Source: Paragyromitra xinjiangensis (Eukaryota; Ascomycota; Pezizomycetes; Pezizales; Discinaceae). From it: 64,000 nt of DNA. A program made the position numbers and the translations under genes. The stretch covers positions 62,001 through 126,000 of the forward strand of contig JBCAMK010000013.1 of NCBI GenBank assembly GCA_038503065.1. The letters run 5' to 3'. The notes beneath the pieces are model-generated. The model ran no database searches, was not told the origin of the DNA, and worked only from the letters and a program-made list of their open reading frames with translations. How positions within the stretch are numbered: the first letter of the stretch is position 1; every line of letters begins with the position of its first letter. Shown here in pieces: positions 1 to 9,299 of this stretch.

Positions 1-1037
1 CAGCGGACAAGGCTGGTGGGGAGTTCTTCGTAGGAGAATATAATAGCGTTAGCTGTAGTGGTGAGATACTTTGATTTGCCTGATCCTACCATCCTTAGCT
101 AGACACTAGCTGGTCGATATAGTGAACTAAGAATTCTAACCTGGGCGGCACTAGGAAAACTAAATGTTACTGATACCTTTGGGCAAGCTTTATGGGTTGT
201 AGATACCACCCTGTGGTCGGCGTAAGCTCTCGCCATATTACCCCAAGCACTTGGTCTTATAGTATGGTTGACATTTTCCTAGATACCGGGGGGTACGAAG
301 AATGTACCTACATAATGGCGCCACCCTAGTCCTTCAAAGGTGCGTCTTAACCTATTCTTCCGAGAGGCATTCCCGACATCTAACAACCCTAAACCTCACA
401 GCTCCATCCAAGCGAATACTCCAGGCTATAGCAAGTATAATCTCATCATGCCACGGGACAGTCCAGAGACCGGCCCGGCAAGACTTTCGCCATCCTACGT
501 CAGCTATCTGCTCATAGCTGAGGCTGTTGGCTCCTCAAATAAGTCACGCTTAGCTCCAATCTCAACTGAGCTTGAGGACATGGGAGTCTACGGGATATGG
601 GAAGATAGCAAGGGCCCTGCAAGGATTGTGGCGCTGAATATGGAACCTTGGAACGGAACCTCAAAATTTTGGGACTGGAATAGCACCACTCCAACAACCA
701 CTTTGGGGAGTGATGATGCGCTTGGAAATTCGAAGCGACCAACAGTCACCTTGGATCTCTCCAAGTTCCAAAAGAAGCTCATTGTCAAAAGTGAGGAACC
801 CAAAAACATACCTATTTAATTATTTAACAGCTAACATTCATTGAATTAGGAATGACTTCACCAGGATTAAATGAGAAGAACCCTCACTTGGTCACATGGG
901 CAGGACAAGAGTACTTCAATGGAACTGCAGTAGGAAAGTATGTTGAAGAGGTCGTAACCGATGGAAAAGTCAAAGTGAGAGCAAGCGAGGGTGTTTTAAT
1001 TTTCCTTGCAGGAGGCTCGCCAAAGAGATACCCCTAA
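1..1037 (+). CDS. GH79 family beta-glucuronidase, 3' part (5' end outside the window)
   Basis: Secreted-type family 79 glycoside hydrolase; fungal members remove (4-O-methyl-)glucuronic acid from arabinogalactan and related glycans. Exons read as <3-60, 155-221, 283-339, 402-790 and 850-1037; all introns are GT-AG and in phase. What is visible: a GEYNSVSCSG segment of the catalytic barrel, NVTDTFGQALWVVDTTLWSA, YLHNGATLVLQ, then ANTPGYSKYN, SPSYVSYLLIAEAVG and a C-terminal beta domain (GVYGIWEDSKGPARIVALN, VTWAGQEY, ASEGVLIFL). In-frame stops seen when reading without splicing all fall inside the introns, so the gene looks intact. The N-terminal half, including the signal peptide and probably the acid/base Glu, lies upstream of base 1. 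Family assignment is from remembered motifs and is fairly sure; substrate is inferred. Confidence 0.8.
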
Positions 1038-1895
1038 TCGCACCAATTAAACTTAGGTATGATTTCCTAAAACATAAATAAGAATAATAGGCATCAAAAA
1101 CGCTGAAAACTTCATTGGGGATGTCCTAAATTACGTGATTCTCGAGCTGCCAAACCTAAAGTCTAAACCACAAACTAGGATCCTATCAAATGAGCTTTAC
1201 TAAATTTCCCAGGGGGCAACTTGAACTCTCCGGAGATATAAAATGAAGACAATTCTAACTGCACCACCCAGATTGAGCTAGCTCTCCTACCTCACCAGCT
1301 CTCAGGCTTACGGACTCAATAGTTGGACTAGTTCGTCAACACTAGCACTAACCCGTGAATAAAACTTGAATTCTGTTGAAGCCAGACCTGGAAGCATGTC
1401 TCGGCATATCTTAGGGGTGGAGTGAGAACCACCATCCCCTCAATTTCCATCGCTATTCATTTAAACGCTTGAGAGTATCTCAGTTGCAGCCCACAAGACT
1501 AGGATATCGCCTATCGAGAGTAGATAGGATTCGACGAGATACGGAGTAAAATCTTGCTCCACGCAAATTGATATCTGCGCAAGTCTCAAATCTTTTTATA
1601 GTAGTTCAGCCGCAATATATCGCGATGCTTTTTTTGGGCTGGGGTTGAAACGAAGGCTAGCCACTAATCTTGCTTTAATAGGACCAATAAGTAACAAACA
1701 AAGGTTCCACACCGTTGTGTATACGTAGCACACCAGTTGTGTATACGTAGTACAGCAGTTACACAGACTATAGGAGGTAGAACTGCTATCAGCGACCCCA
1801 GGTTGTCTTCGAGTTCCTCTCTACTCATCCCATGTTCCTTATTTGCATGCGGAATCAGTTTGCCGGTCTGCAGCTTGGCCTAGAGAACATTTACT
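1038..1895. other. Intergenic, 0.86 kb
   Basis: No convincing coding frame. It contains a short direct repeat (1714-1750) and would hold the promoter of the following broken gene. Confidence 0.6.
1714..1750. repeat. 15-bp direct repeat, 22-bp period
   Basis: GTTGTGTATACGTAG occurs at 1714-1728 and again at 1736-1750. The core GTATAC is palindromic. It lies about 150 bases before the ATG at 1896 and could be a regulatory site, but nothing proves that. Confidence 0.6.
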
Positions 1896-3363
1896 ATGTC
1901 CTACGAAGTAAGTGTCATCAGCAACCCGAGACCTTACCCATCTAAGACACAGCAGGCCTGGATACTGATCTATGCTGGATTCTTAGCCCCAACAGCCGGG
2001 CAGGCAGCAGCCCGCTGTGGAAAACTATCCTGAGGCGGTAAACGGAGTTGTTGAAGCGGGATATTACCCTTACAATCAAGTCCCTCAGAATAATCAGAAC
2101 CCTCAATACTCACCGCCTGGAGGCTGGGAGCAGCTTGAAGTCGTTCCACCACCCGAAGACTGGGGGCAACTTGAAGTCGTTCCACCACTTGAAGACTAGG
2201 AGCAGCTTGAAGTCGTCCCACCACCTGAAGACTGGGGGCAACTTGAAGTCGTTCCACGGCCCCCAGTCCAAGGCAGCGCCGACGAAAATTCCCCCGAGAA
2301 TACCATTTTCGGGTTAAAGAAAAGAAATTTCTGGTTATCATTGTTGCTGGCGATTGTGGTAATTATAGCTGCCGTTGGGGGAGGAGTCGGAGGAGCACTC
2401 GCATCAAAAAAAAAAAGACGACAGCTGCTGTTGCTGCTGTCGTAACGGCTACCGTTACCAGCACTGTCGACAAGAGCGCTATTCGAGGAACATTAAGCAG
2501 CTCGTCATATAATACAGCAACCGATATCGATAGTACTCCCACGGATTCTTCCTCTGTTCCTACCACTACCGGCGGCCTCGAAAACGAGAAACAGATCATC
2601 AAAACTGGCATGACCGCTTCTCAATACGATGGCGAACTCAAAAAATTGGGCGGTTCAAACTATCAGCTCACAGTCGTCAGTGGGTACAGCCTCGGCACGG
2701 AGGACGGGTTCACCGCCATCTGGGAACAGAAGGATGGGCCAGCGTTTTCTACCATACACGGTCTAGACCCAATCGAGTACCAATCTGAGTATGATAACAG
2801 AACGGATCAGGGATACTATCCTGTTTTAGTTGACGTTTGGACTGTCGATGGAGCAGATCATTACGCTGCCATCTGGCGGGATTCAGAGGGAAAGGCATTT
2901 CCAAATTATGTTTCCAGGAACAGTTTAAACGATACCGCATTCAAGACTGAATCCGATCAATTGACAAAACAAGGTTACTGTATCAAAGTCCTGAGTGGCT
3001 ATGCGGTGGGTACAGAAGCACGCTACGCCGCGCGCCCTATGGAATGAATGTTCTACCGCCGCCAATGCGACAGTTTTTAAATACGCTATGTCGCCGGAGC
3101 AATACCAAACTCAAATAGATACACTAGCTAAACAAGGATATAAAGTTTCTTACGTGAACGGCTACGCGGTCAACGATTCAGCTTATTATAATGGTATATT
3201 CACACTAGGGTCTACCACTGACTGCGTCCCGGTATGTGGGCTCAATTTTGCAGGCTTCCAGAGAAAGCTTGAGGAGATGAATGATCAGGGCTATAATTTA
3301 TCGTCAGTTAGCACCCTCGGTATTGGGAACGATAATTTGCACGCGGCTATTTGGGATAGGTAG
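1896..3363 (+). pseudogene. Membrane-anchored protein with bacterial-type tandem repeat domains (BTRD1-like), broken
   Basis: Begins MSYE at 1896, then an intron 1908-1986, then a Gln/Pro-rich cytoplasmic part with four 12-residue WxQLEVVPPPED-type repeats, a single membrane span (LSLLLAIVVIIAAVGGGVGG), a Ser/Thr-rich stalk, and an outer domain of about 45-residue repeats (SGYSLGTEDGFTAIWEQ, YHAAIW-like, LTKQGY) resembling the Pfam 'bacterial tandem repeat domain 1' found in fungal polyglycine hydrolases. Three lesions break it: TAG at 2197-2199 where sister repeats have TGG; a frame change at the 11-A run 2406-2416; and an apparent 4-base insertion (GCGC) near 3033, after which the frame continues to 3363. 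No intron explains them. Intact alleles elsewhere or assembly error in the A run remain possible. Confidence 0.7.
2125..2268 (+). repeat. 36-bp tandem repeat, 4 copies, coding
   Basis: Units 2125-2160, 2161-2196, 2197-2232 and 2233-2268 each encode a 12-residue WxQLEVVPP(P/L)ED-like motif. The third unit begins with TAG instead of TGG, which makes the nonsense change clear by internal comparison. Confidence 0.85.
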
Positions 3364-4420
3364 GGATATCAATTTAAGACTCAGGGGGCTGCGAATCTTG
3401 GTTAAGCCATGTTACACGTTGCGGCTGTACACACACCATACCCTGCTTGGTGAATTATAATATCTATCATGTATATTCGATAATTTCACATACTTCCCTT
3501 ATCTTTTTATGTTGACGAGGCAACGATTTGGAGGCTACGGGGGCGGTAATTGGGCTTTTATATATGTGGAGCACAACTGGTTTCGAATTTCTACCTACAT
3601 GTATCTTCATAAATCTCTCAGCAAAATATTGAAAATCCACCATTAATTAGAATATTCATTATAATATATACACGTCCGGTGGTGTATAAATAACGACTTT
3701 GCACAAGTAGGCAGCCATTCTAGCGCCGTAGCTGTGAACGGCGAAAGCCCAAACGAAGGACCAAATAATAATTATAAAATCTCGTTTTAATCAGTAGAAA
3801 GTGTTGTTGTTTGCTACATTCCGTTTAGTAACAGTTTCCTAGTGTAGAGTAGTGAAGGGAGTTTGCAGGTCTCTTATGACTAAGGCTCTACGGAGGTCAC
3901 GAGACACCGAGTGACCACCTGTGATTATACTACACAATTCCATTGCCAAGACCTGTGATAAGTCAAAGTAATCCTACACAAGATAAAAGTTGTGTTCAAT
4001 CCTTTGCGTTTGAGGATATCCGGATAGGCATTATCAATTGACCCATATGGTCTTGTCGATTTGGTGCGAGTCTTCACGCAGGCGGGTCTACTAGACAAGT
4101 GGTAACGTAAAGCACGAGTTGCATTTGCTAAACCCTACGGCCACAACCCACGATCGCTGTCCTCTAATACTGAGCCCCTCAGCTCCAATATTATCCTGCC
4201 TTTTAACCAAACCTAACCCATATTTATGACCCCTCACAACTGAGCCGCAACCATGTCAAAAGTGCTATTTATCTATTTAGCTACATTTCTGGTATACTCC
4301 ACTTCCTCTTCGCCACATGTTAGTTAGTAACGTGGACTCACGATAAGAGATGTGACCTTCTTAAAAATCGAAAAGGTGTAGTTCAGGATATCTTCCATCT
4401 CACACACAGTTCCCTTACCT
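3364..4420. other. Intergenic, 1.06 kb
   Basis: AT-rich, no coding frame or RNA gene seen; it separates two converging genes. Confidence 0.6.
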
Positions 4421-5097
4421 TTACAAGAGACCGGGACGCATCGTTCTCCCGCCCCCCTCTACTAATTTACCACGGTCTAAATGAAGACGACACTGCACAA
4501 ATTTAGCATGTCCATGAATGAGGTGTGTTTTTTTCGTTGAAAACAAACCTCTGGCATCGGAACTCTTGGAGCTTGGCTCCCCAGCACCAGAGGGTTGGGT
4601 CTCCATATTAGGAGTCTCTGGAGCTTCATCATCCGAGAGTTGCTGCTCGGCATTCGGGCTATCAGGTTTCTTTGATTTCTTGGTGTTTCTGGTTTTGTGA
4701 CGGCGACTCAATGCCCAATCGGCAAACCAATCTGAATCGCATTTTTTGAAGAGATGAGGTAATTCCTTGAGTAAATCGGACTTTGCTCTATCGATGAGAT
4801 CTTTATCGATTTTTCTATAACCCATGTCATGCTGGGCTATGTTATGGCGTTGGTAGACTTTCTGAACGACTGTAAGTAGTAAGTGGGGTATAGATTAGCG
4901 ATGAGGACAGGGGGGGTGTACGAGAGTGTATTAGATATAAGGATTAGTTGGCATAATGCAGAAGGGATGTACAGACCTGTAATGATTTGTCGACGCTCAC
5001 CCCAAGAGTATCCCAGAAGGCTATAAACGTCTTCGGGAGTTGCATTTAGTTTCTCTCGTGGCTCTTTGATTTTGGCACTCGGGGTTGCGTGATCCAT
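4421..5097 (-). CDS. Hypothetical protein, 189 aa
   Basis: Two exons, 5097-4977 and 4869-4421, with a 107-nt intron in phase 1; splicing gives an uninterrupted 189-residue protein. I do not recognise the family. The first two thirds look like a compact helical domain (EDVYSLLGYSWGERRQII, then MGYRKIDKDLIDRAKSDLL, KELPHLFKKC, SDWFADWALSRRHKTR), followed by a basic KKSKK patch and a Pro/Ser/Glu-rich tail. There is no signal peptide or membrane span, so it is probably intracellular; the basic patch may be nuclear or nucleic-acid binding, which is a guess. The start Met at 5097 is the first in frame and the TATA-poor region upstream gives no further help. Splicing is well supported by frame; the extreme C terminus is less certain. 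Confidence 0.6.
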
Positions 5098-6057
5098 GGA
5101 TGCGGTTGACAGGGAATCTGAACAGCCCCGCTCCGGCCCAGCTGACCGGGGATTTAAAGTGGCGTGCTTGGCTCCGTGTAACGCTGTTACCCGGCCGCGG
5201 TCTGTCCGTTACGCCCCTGCAGCCCTAACCCAGTCCAATTAATACTGGTAGTACGTCCTCTCACTGACTACGGGTAAATACTCGTGCGTCTGATCATATC
5301 TCACAAGATGCGAGGTGGAAAAATAAAATAAAATAAAATAAATAGTGATCCCATTCCCGTGCTGATAGCTAATGCAATACGATGACATGACGGCATGGTA
5401 ACACCTAGCTGGGTTATATTGCAATTTCAGTAGGTAGATCTGGGACTTTGGTAATACATGTATGCATGCACTTTAGCCTTTAGAGACGTGTACGTCTTTC
5501 CCACAATGGCCCTTAGTGAGTAGGTACTCGTGCGAGGAGAGTGGTACTGGCACGTTACTACCCTAGTAACCTCAAATAACCCCCTCCCCCCCCCAAACTA
5601 CCCAGCAGCTACCCCACATTACGGTAATATACAAGTCAAACCTCGCTGGCACGGTGGGGTTTCTACGCCCAGCATATTTAAGCAACCTCTTGGCCACTTT
5701 GACGGACCTTGGCGAGAGTACATTTGGCACTCGCTGCCTCAAGATAGCAGCCAAGGTACTAAAGACAACAGCCAAGGTCTTGCCTCAAATATCATTTACC
5801 CAGAACAACGAAGCAACGTTGCTAAGACTTCAACGTTCCCCGGACTCGGGGGATTGGAAAATGGGATAGAAGTCTTGGTGCCAGAAACCTGGTCCTCGCC
5901 CCGTAACTTCGGTGGAATTCAATCCTTCTTCTACTTAAGAGTCAAAGTATAAATTTGCCATTCTACAGACGCAAAACCATGTCTTTCTTCTTTCCACTAC
6001 ATCGCCAGCCTCAATCCGCCAATCGGCCTACTTTACTCACGAATTGCGATTCCCACG
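5098..6057. other. Intergenic and promoter region, 0.96 kb
   Basis: Divergent spacer between the unknown minus-strand gene and the pectate lyase. It contains an AAAAT microsatellite at about 5321-5342 and the pyrimidine-rich leader of the lyase. Open frames here (such as 5530-5952) have no family features. Confidence 0.6.
6015..6023 (+). promoter_or_regulatory. Candidate galacturonate-responsive element (TCCNCCAAT)
   Basis: TCCGCCAAT matches the TCCNCCAAT motif known for GaaR-type regulation of pectin genes in Aspergillus and Botrytis. It ends 35 bases before the lyase ATG, close enough to be in the 5' leader. The match is exact, but a single 8-base match can occur by chance. Confidence 0.5.
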
Positions 6058-7135
6058 ATGTATATCTCCTCAAAACTCATTGCCCTATGCCTTGCTTCAG
6101 CCTCATTAGTTCTTTCTAGACCGCCACTCCATAGAAGGCAAAGCCAAGGCGACGGTATCCAGGGTGGTGCTGATGCGAGTCAGGGTGATCTGGGTGGACG
6201 TCCTCCCCCAAAGTTTGCATACCCAGTCATTGATTTCCCGAATCCGAACGAGACAGTCGTGTTCGAATCCGCGTACTATGTGCAGCCAGGCGAAATTTTT
6301 GACGGTGGGATGAAGCGTTATGAGCGTGCTGAGGGTAGTTGCAATGAACAAGCAGAGGTAAACTTCTTGCTTCTCCGAATTCTTTATCATGCAAGTGAAA
6401 AATATACCTAATAGATCTTTCTATGCTGAAGGGAACCGATGCCGATACCGTGTTCAACTTGCTTCCTGGGTCAACACTGAGAAATGTAGTCATTGGGAAA
6501 CATCAAGCAGAAGGTGTTCATGCTCTTGGCGATGCTTGGGTAGAGAATGTTTGGTGGGAGGATGTCTGCGAAGACGCTCTCACAAGCAAAGGCCTCAACA
6601 CCCAACTCCGGGTCATTGGTGGTGGAGCTCGTAACGCAACGGACAAGGTAGGCGTGAAACCCTACCTCTATTTAAATTACATTATTGATTTATACCTGCA
6701 GATCTTCCAAGATAACTCGCTAGGCGGTAAATTCAACATTACCGGGTTTTACGCTGACACCTTTGGTTTGTCTCACACCCCCCTTTCACCAAGTTAGATC
6801 TAACCCTCCAAATAGGAACTTTCTACCAGAGCTGTGGAAACTGTTTGAACCAAGCCAAGCGCAATGCCACCGTCCAAAATATAATCGCTGTTAACGGTAA
6901 TCGCATGGCCATTATAAATCCTAATTTTGGCGACGAATTCCGTATCAAAGACTCACAGATCTCAAACGTCAAGTATATATGCGACAAGGAGATTGGTAAC
7001 AATGTCCAGACTGTCCCGTACTGGATCGGTACTGGGACTGACCTTAAGTATTGCCTGTACAACGAGACGACGGACCATTTGGTAAAGTTTAATGGTACCG
7101 CAAACACTGTATACTGGCCAGAGAACGCTGCTTAA
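6058..7135 (+). CDS. Secreted pectate lyase, polysaccharide lyase family 3
   Basis: Cleaves de-esterified polygalacturonate by beta-elimination outside the cell. Exons 6058-6357, 6432-6647, 6702-6765 and 6816-7135 give 299 residues. The first 20 or so residues are a signal peptide (MYISSKLIALCLASASLVLS). The PL3 core follows: FNLLPGSTLRNVVIG, AEGVHALGDAWVENVWWEDVCEDALT, RVIGGGARN, then YQSCGNCLNQ and the C-terminal strands ending near 7135. The splice sites were chosen because each restores the family pattern across the junction. Between signal and core there is a Gly/Asp-rich linker with a possible KR-type processing site (HRRQ). The next gene downstream is a sugar-acid aldolase, consistent with pectin use. 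All recognised features are intact. Confidence 0.88.
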
Positions 7136-8357
7136 TCTAGCAGTGTTGGAATATCTAACTTCGATGTTTATAATTTAATGAAAATGTATATCTCGCTCCC
7201 GAAAAACGATGAAAAGAAATCCAGACGATGTCATACAGAAAACATCGTAAAGTGTTGAGCTCAAGATCTTACAGGCCATACTCTGTCAACAGTAATATAT
7301 ATCCCTTGTCTGATCTCATTTCGAAACCAAAAGGCCTAGGTACCTTTATCATTTGCTTTCGGCACCGCAAACCTTAGCACCGAAGCTTCGGCATTGGGTA
7401 CAGTGAATATGAGTCGCGTTTACTCCACTTGGTACGTTCCCGATAGTCAAACCTAGCATCATACTGTAGATATACTAGAGGTCTAGAAATACTCCGCCAT
7501 AAGATGAGCCTACTACAATTAATTGTGCTCACTAGCGCGATTACAATGGTTTTTCCGGTACCGAATAAAGTAAAGCCAACTGCAAATTGGTCGGGCAACC
7601 CCACACTAAGCTCGGTAGCATTTCGGTTATCCGCTCGGAGAAATTCACGCCCATTTTACCTGCTTGCGTTGAAAATTACAAAGAGAAGTTCTTCGGCTCA
7701 CGGTTTATCCCCAGCTGCGCATCGGAGCAATGGAGACCGAGCAAAGAATTCAAGCCCTGTGGGGGATTCCTATGCCATCTCGGAACGAATAGCTCAGGAA
7801 CATTATTCTATTCGGAATCATTCTAGTATTTCTGCAATGGGTGTTTCAAATGCCATCACGGATAATTCATCGCCACATTCCACCCAGCGCGATGCCTATA
7901 CTCAATACCCCGAATGCCCGTTGAGGCTGGCTATATTTTCTCATTCTGGTGATCTCGTCTTTGTTGCTCACAATTCAGCCTTCGGCACTTTTCTCGAAAA
8001 AGGGCCACCGACGAAAGAAGGACAAACAAACGAGAAGGAAGAAAAACCCACATGGCCACCATGGACCCCCGCGGGACTTCGCATCTTATGTACCAGCGCT
8101 ACCGAATGCCGAAGTCAAGATGCTGTGGGGGTTTATCAGGCTAAATTGGCATTTGTGAGGGGAAGAAAAGAGAAGCATCGGAACAACACCCGGAATCCTT
8201 TGCATACAAAGAAGAGATGGACCCCGCGGCGGGGGACTGAATGTGGAAGCAGGAAACTAAATCTCAGCTTCATAAGAACCTCGACTCTCCCCTCTCTCGC
8301 TATATATCGATATACACAGCTCGCCTACCACACACCACACACCCACATACATCAAAA
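7136..8357. other. Intergenic, 1.22 kb
   Basis: Spacer and promoter of the aldolase gene. A 297-codon open frame (7504-8397) runs through it and into the aldolase start, but it has no domain features and is treated as chance. Confidence 0.55.
8285..8308 (+). promoter_or_regulatory. CT-rich stretch and TATA-like box
   Basis: A pyrimidine run (CTCTCCCCTCTCTC, 8285-8298) is followed by TATATATC at 8301-8308, 50 bases before the aldolase ATG. This is a common arrangement for well-expressed fungal genes; the exact transcription start cannot be read. Confidence 0.45.
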
Positions 8358-9299
8358 ATGGCCCCTCTCAGACCCGGTGTGTATGCGCCTACTATGACCT
8401 TCTTCGATCCAAAGACCGAGGAAGTTGATATCCCAACTATCAAGAAGCATGCTGTGCGTTTGGCAAAGGCTGGGCTTGCCGGCCTCATCCCCATGGGTTC
8501 AAATGGCGAAGCAGTACACCTGAACCGTGAGGAGAAACGGGCCATCACCCGTGCGACTCGCGACGCACTTGACGAAGCCGGCTTCAAAGATGTCTCGGTA
8601 ATGGTTGGGTGCAGCGAGCAGTCTGTCCGTGGAACAATCGAACTTTGCAAGGAAGCTGCAGAGTCTGGTGGTGATTCAGTCCTGTTGATTCCAGCCAGCT
8701 ATTACCGATATGCTATGACCGAAGAGGCGATATATCAGTACTTTACTCGCGTTGCTGATAGCTCACCAATCCCCATCATCCTATATAACTACCCTGGCGC
8801 CGTCGCGGGCATCGACATGGACTCCGACCTCCTCCTGAAGTTGTCTGAGCATCCCAATATTGTCGGCACCAAATTCACCTGCGGAAATACAGGAAAGTTG
8901 GCACGTGTTGCTCAGGAGAAGAAGGCAGCAACAGCGAATGATAATGGGTCTGGGTACATGGCCTTTGCGGGTATGGCGGATTTCTTGCTGCAGGGTCTTT
9001 TGGTCGGTGGATCAGGCGTCATTGCGGGAGGAGCGAATGTTGCGCCGAAAGCTTGCGTAAAGGTCTTCAATCTCTTTGCTGAGGGCAAAATAGAAGAAGC
9101 TGCGAAAGCCCAGTTGGCATTATCGAAGGGCGATTGGTTTCTCACCAAGACAGCCATTCCGGGGACCAAGAGCGCTATCCAATCGTATTACGGTTACGGC
9201 GGATACCCACGACAGCCACTGCAAAAGCTATCCCCGGAGGCTGAGAAAATATTAGCGGATAATATCAAGGATTTGATGGCATGGGAAAATAGCCTGTAG
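8358..9299 (+). CDS. DHDPS-family aldolase, candidate L-threo-3-deoxyhexulosonate aldolase
   Basis: Class I (Schiff-base) aldolase of the DapA/NAL superfamily, single exon, 313 residues. Visible: a GSNGE motif (residues 47-51, the GTTGE equivalent that binds the keto-acid carboxylate), YNYPG with the catalytic Tyr143, and the lysine in VGTKFTCGN (Lys172). Fungi use such an enzyme (LGA1/GaaC) in the last but one part of D-galacturonate breakdown, splitting 2-keto-3-deoxy-L-galactonate into pyruvate and L-glyceraldehyde. The neighbouring pectate lyase supports that role. Fungal relatives also include 4-hydroxy-2-oxoglutarate-type aldolases, so substrate is inferred. The start at 8358 has a good context (CAAAAATGG) and gives the normal family length; an in-frame upstream start would add a region without family similarity. 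Confidence 0.82.
   Translation: MAPLRPGVYAPTMTFFDPKTEEVDIPTIKKHAVRLAKAGLAGLIPMGSNGEAVHLNREEKRAITRATRDALDEAGFKDVSVMVGCSEQSVRGTIELCKEAAESGGDSVLLIPASYYRYAMTEEAIYQYFTRVADSSPIPIILYNYPGAVAGIDMDSDLLLKLSEHPNIVGTKFTCGNTGKLARVAQEKKAATANDNGSGYMAFAGMADFLLQGLLVGGSGVIAGGANVAPKACVKVFNLFAEGKIEEAAKAQLALSKGDWFLTKTAIPGTKSAIQSYYGYGGYPRQPLQKLSPEAEKILADNIKDLMAWENSL

Noticed and set aside
222..401. Stops and frame changes in the GH79 gene, first read as a pseudogene
   Set aside because: They fall inside two introns (222-282 and 340-401) with proper splice sites; the spliced frame rebuilds family motifs.
1984..1986. TAG before the repeat region of the BTRD-type gene
   Set aside because: It is the acceptor end of the intron 1908-1986, not a nonsense codon.
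7504..8397. 297-codon open frame upstream of and overlapping the aldolase start
   Set aside because: No domain features, odd composition, overlaps the promoter and start of a strongly supported gene.
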